From the NCBI RefSeq assembly GCF_003011895.2, contig NZ_PXWF02000202.1:1-64000 (forward strand): a stretch of DNA of 64,000 bases, given 5' to 3'. This stretch comes from Massilia glaciei (GTDB lineage Bacteria > Pseudomonadota > Gammaproteobacteria > Burkholderiales > Burkholderiaceae_D). The notes under the pieces are model-generated. The model was given only the letters and a program-made list of their open reading frames with translations. It was not told the origin of the DNA and ran no database searches. The position numbers were made by a program, and so were the translations under genes. This document shows, piece by piece, positions 61,170-64,000 of the stretch; within the stretch, counting starts at the first letter, position 1; each line of letters opens with the position of its first letter.

Positions 61170-62456
61170 ATGAAGCAAGCCGCCCCACCCCAGTACGACG
61201 CCATCGTGGCCGGCAGCGGCCCCGGCGGCGCCAGCGTGGCGCGCGAGCTGGCGCGGCGCGGCCTGCGCGTGCTCGTGCTCGAACAGGGCAGCGCGGCGCC
61301 CATCGCCGGCACCGTCGGCCAGATGGCGCGCTTCGCGGCGGTGCCCGGCAGGGGCGCGTTCGTCCACCGCGACGCCTCGCTGCTGGTGCAGGGCATCAAC
61401 GCCGGCGGCAGCTCGACCGTCAACTTCGCCACCGCGGCCGACCCGCCGCTGGCCATGTTCGCCGGCCACGGCGTCGCGCTGGCCGACGCGCTCGCCGCGC
61501 TGCGCGCCGAATTGCCGATCGGGCCCCTGCCCGACCAGCTGATCGGTCCGGCGGCCACGCGCCTGATGCAAGGCGCGCTCGCGCTGGGCCTCGATTGGCG
61601 CAAGCTCGACAAGATGATCCGGCCGCAGACCTGCCGCAGCGGCTGCTGGCGCTGCGCCTACGGCTGTCCGTTCGGGGCCAAGTGGAGCGCGCGCGACTTC
61701 CTCGACGAGGCCGTCGGGCTGGGCGCGCGCCTGCACGACAACGCCAGGGTCGAGCGCGTGATCGTCGAGGACGGCAGGGCCGTGGGCGTCGAATTCACGC
61801 GCGGCGGCGTGCGCGCACGCGCGCTGGCGCGCATCGTGGTGCTCGCCGGCGGCGGGGTCGGCAGCCCGCGCCTGTTGCACGCGTCCGGGCTGTGGCCGCG
61901 CAGCAGCGCCTTTTTCAGCGATCCGGTGGTCGCCGTAATGGGCAGCGTGGACGGGCTCGACGGCGGGGCCGAAGTGCCGATGGCGGCCGGGCTGCGCCTC
62001 GACGCCGACGGCATCACCCTGGCCGACATGACCCTGCCCAAACCGATGTACCAGGGTTTCACGGCCCAGGTCGGCCGCTTCGACCGCCTGCTCGCGCACC
62101 GCGGCACGCTCAGCCTGATGGTCAAAATCAGGGACGAGATCGGCGGCGCCATCGGCCCGCGCTGGGTCGACAAGACGCTGGCGCCGTCGGACCGCAAAAA
62201 GCTCGACACCGGGGTCGCCATGGCGCGCGAGATATTGGCCGCGGCGGGCGCCAAGCATGTGTTCAAGAGCTGGCATTTCGCGGCGCATCCGGGCGGCAGC
62301 GTGCGCATCGGGCACGGCGTCGACAGCGACTTGCAGACGACAACCGCCAACCTGTATGTCTGCGACGCGTCCGTGATTCCGCAGGCGTGGGGCTTGCCGC
62401 CGACCCTGACCCTGCTGTGCCTGGGCAAGCGGCTCGGCGCCCATCTGGCCCGATGA
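61170..62456 (+). CDS. GMC-type FAD-dependent oxidoreductase
   Basis: 428 residues from the ATG at 61170. The FAD-binding GSGPGGASVARELARRG (about 14-30) is followed by an acidic end of the second strand, and the C-terminal YVCDASVIPQAWGLPPTLT is typical of GMC enzymes. A Cys-rich segment CRSGCWRCAYGCPFGAKW (about 154-171) may hold a metal cluster, as in some GMC relatives. The active-site His is in FKSWHFAAHPGG. The substrate is unknown. It overlaps the next gene by four bases (ATGA). Confidence 0.82.
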   Translation: MKQAAPPQYDAIVAGSGPGGASVARELARRGLRVLVLEQGSAAPIAGTVGQMARFAAVPGRGAFVHRDASLLVQGINAGGSSTVNFATAADPPLAMFAGHGVALADALAALRAELPIGPLPDQLIGPAATRLMQGALALGLDWRKLDKMIRPQTCRSGCWRCAYGCPFGAKWSARDFLDEAVGLGARLHDNARVERVIVEDGRAVGVEFTRGGVRARALARIVVLAGGGVGSPRLLHASGLWPRSSAFFSDPVVAVMGSVDGLDGGAEVPMAAGLRLDADGITLADMTLPKPMYQGFTAQVGRFDRLLAHRGTLSLMVKIRDEIGGAIGPRWVDKTLAPSDRKKLDTGVAMAREILAAAGAKHVFKSWHFAAHPGGSVRIGHGVDSDLQTTTANLYVCDASVIPQAWGLPPTLTLLCLGKRLGAHLAR

Positions 62457-63325
62457 GCGCGGCGCTGCGCACGCTGCTCGGCGCCGTCCTGTTGGCCGCG
62501 GGCGGCGGCGCCAACGCACAGGGGGGCGGCGTATGCGGCTTCGACCTTGCCACGCTGACATATGCGGGCACGCCGCGCGCGCAGGCCGCCTGTCTGCTGC
62601 GTCCGGTCGCCAAATGGGGCAAGGTGGCGTCGCGCCCCGCCCGCCTGCCGGCGGCGCTGGCGGCGCTCGTCGGCGAGCCGATGGTTGGAATGGCCGCGCT
62701 GGAGCGCCATCTGGCCGCGCGCGGCATCGACGAGGCCGATGTCGGCGGCGCGCTCGCAGGCACGCTGTCGCGGGCGAACGACGGCGACGCCGAGGCGCCG
62801 GCGGCGCGCTACTTCGTGATCCACGACACCAGTTGGCCCGCCTTGGGCAACGCGGCGCGCTTTCCGGGCAACGGATCGGCGGCGCTGAACAAGCTGGACA
62901 AATACGCGGGATCCGATGCGGTGGCCCATGTGTTCGTCAACCGCAAGGGCGAGACGCTGACTGGGCATGACTTTGGCGTGCCGTGGCGCGCGACCAAGTT
63001 TGAGAACGATTTGCTGGGCCCGCCGGGCAAAGGCTTGTACCTGCATATAGAACTGGTGCAGCCGCGCCGGCGCGAGCGCTCGCGCAAGGGGCCGAACGAC
63101 GCGCTCGCGCCCTCGCCCGGATTCACCGCGGCGCAGTACGACAAGCTCGCCTTGCTGTACGCGGCTGCCAGCGCGCGCGCCGGGACGTGGCTGGTGCCGG
63201 CGTTTCACGCGGTGGTCGACGAGGGCATTCCCGGCGCCCACGACGATCCGCAGAACTTTGAATTGAAAAAATTCGACAAGGCGCTGGGCGTCTTGAACAA
63301 AGCCTTGCGCAAGCCGCCCCCCTGA
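62453..63325 (+). CDS. Exported amidase-like (Amidase_2/PGRP-type) protein
   Basis: 290 residues. A signal peptide (LRTLLGAVLLAAGGGANAQ) is followed by a domain with the amidase_2 pattern: FVIHDTSWP (His as zinc ligand), AHVFVNRKGETLTGHD, LYLHIELVQP, FTAAQYDKLALLYAAAS and the terminal HDDPQNFELKKF. These are the zinc-ligand blocks of N-acetylmuramoyl-L-alanine amidases, though spacing differs from the classic family. It is probably periplasmic and acts on peptidoglycan. The ATG overlaps the GMC stop, so the two are co-expressed. Confidence 0.7.
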   Translation: MSAALRTLLGAVLLAAGGGANAQGGGVCGFDLATLTYAGTPRAQAACLLRPVAKWGKVASRPARLPAALAALVGEPMVGMAALERHLAARGIDEADVGGALAGTLSRANDGDAEAPAARYFVIHDTSWPALGNAARFPGNGSAALNKLDKYAGSDAVAHVFVNRKGETLTGHDFGVPWRATKFENDLLGPPGKGLYLHIELVQPRRRERSRKGPNDALAPSPGFTAAQYDKLALLYAAASARAGTWLVPAFHAVVDEGIPGAHDDPQNFELKKFDKALGVLNKALRKPPP

Positions 63326-63385
63326 TAAGCGTTACCTCTCCGGCGGCAGGTTGATCCAGCCCGCGTGCCGAAAAGGCGGCTGCAA

Positions 63386-64000
63386 TCACCGTCTTTGCGG
63401 CGCGCCCGTGGACGGGGCCGTCCGCTTCGCCATTTCCATCGTGGCAAGGCGCTTCAGGCCGCTATTCGCGAACGCGATCGACTCGGCCGCGGGCGGCATG
63501 CCCGCGAGCGCGAGCAACTGGTCGATATGTCCGGCGTAGCGCGGGTCGGCCGACTCTTTGATCAAGGGAAGGTTGAGTACGGAAAACACGGAAAGCCATT
63601 GCTCGCCGTCGCCGCCGCGCCGGCGCAGCGCCAGTTCCGGATTGAATTGGTAGAGCCCCGTCGACACACGCTTGAACAGGCGCCGGTTGTACGCATAATC
63701 GCGCCCGATCTCGTTGCGTGCCAGCACGCCGGATATAAAGGCGCGTTTCTTGCGCTCCGGCGCCAGCATCTCAGCCGGCATCCTGGCATAGGCCTTGAGC
63801 AGCATGGCGGCGTCGAAGGCGCCGCGGCAGTTCGGGTCGACGTTGCCAAAACACGATTTGAACAAGACCCACATGGTTTGAAACATCAGATACTCCGATT
63901 GGTGCCGGTCGATGCGCACCAGGCGCCCACCGGCCATCACGTCGATGCAGGACGGCGCCACCAACTGGTAGATGGCGCCAAGCGCTGTCGGCGCGTAGGC
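63386..64000 (-). CDS. Unknown protein, 5' end beyond the window
   Basis: The minus-strand frame is open from the right edge to a stop at 63386, over 200 codons; a GTG at 63964 could also start it. No domain is recognised. Its visible beginning has the stretch LGAIYQLVAPSCIDVMAGG; later come ARNEIGRDYAYNRRLFKR and two Arg-rich parts. There is no membrane segment. The start cannot be assigned. Confidence 0.55.
   Translation of the reverse strand, partial: AYAPTALGAIYQLVAPSCIDVMAGGRLVRIDRHQSEYLMFQTMWVLFKSCFGNVDPNCRGAFDAAMLLKAYARMPAEMLAPERKKRAFISGVLARNEIGRDYAYNRRLFKRVSTGLYQFNPELALRRRGGDGEQWLSVFSVLNLPLIKESADPRYAGHIDQLLALAGMPPAAESIAFANSGLKRLATMEMAKRTAPSTGAPQRR

Overview
The window is GC-rich chromosomal DNA from a betaproteobacterium, most likely Oxalobacteraceae (Massilia/Duganella/Janthinobacterium-like). 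This rests on gene order and protein types rather than a search: tpiA, secG, tRNA-Leu(GAG) and nuoA-N in one direction, nuoC and nuoD as separate genes, DUF2818 and a NUDIX gene behind nuoN, a PHA phasin, and a bkd branched-chain dehydrogenase operon. It is not a phage, plasmid or integrative element. The accessory features are one IS701-type insertion sequence and several families of short palindromic repeats.

Layout. 1-4122 (+): a trypsin-like protease (5' end outside the window), an FHA membrane protein, a LytS-type sensor kinase and a LytTR response regulator, all with overlapping ends. 4443-6468 (+): a Ktr/Trk-type potassium uptake pair. 6681-7922 (+): an acyltransferase-3 membrane protein. 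8077-9843 (-): a phasin and a voltage-gated-type ion channel with a C-terminal zinc ribbon. 10318-12967 (-): marR, an MFS transporter, a small unknown gene and an NADPH-dependent FMN reductase. 13127-18850 (+): a very large alpha-2-macroglobulin gene broken by two frameshifts. 18979-23979 (+): the complete branched-chain 2-oxoacid dehydrogenase operon (E1 alpha, E1 beta, E2, E3). 24057-24837 (+): a glutaredoxin-fold protein without its cysteines and a DUF883 protein. 25172-27756 (-): an alpha/beta hydrolase, ispF and ispD. 28097-28483 (-): a DUF1761 protein. 28789-31332 (+): a membrane-anchored 847-residue helical-repeat protein ending in a receiver domain, the most unusual intact protein here. 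31348-47337 (-): a complete 14-gene complex I operon with DUF2818, NUDIX and a small membrane gene at its distal end. 47497-50056 (-): tRNA-Leu, secG, tpiA and a quinone oxidoreductase. 50057-52436: repeats, a pilin-like remnant, a MITE-like element and an IS701-family element. 52437-64000: stress-type coiled-coil protein, DUF4256, a frameshifted PAP2/haloperoxidase-type lipoprotein, a DUF1800/DUF1501 pair, a macrodomain protein, a Sel1 protein, a DUF2807 protein, a GMC oxidoreductase, an amidase-like protein and a gene running off the right edge.

The main non-genic finding is a set of nested mobile repeats. A CTAG-flanked, hairpin-rich element of about 160 bp occurs twice (26212-26379 and 50671-50836), in opposite orientations. 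One copy sits inside a different repeat family; the other has been struck exactly at its terminal CTAG by the IS701-type element. The family hit at 26 kb has a second copy at 10161-10317, and both copies abut the TGA stop codon of a gene. Three frameshifts, in two large secreted-protein genes and all in or beside G/C-rich low-complexity runs, may be sequencing errors or real decay and should be checked first.
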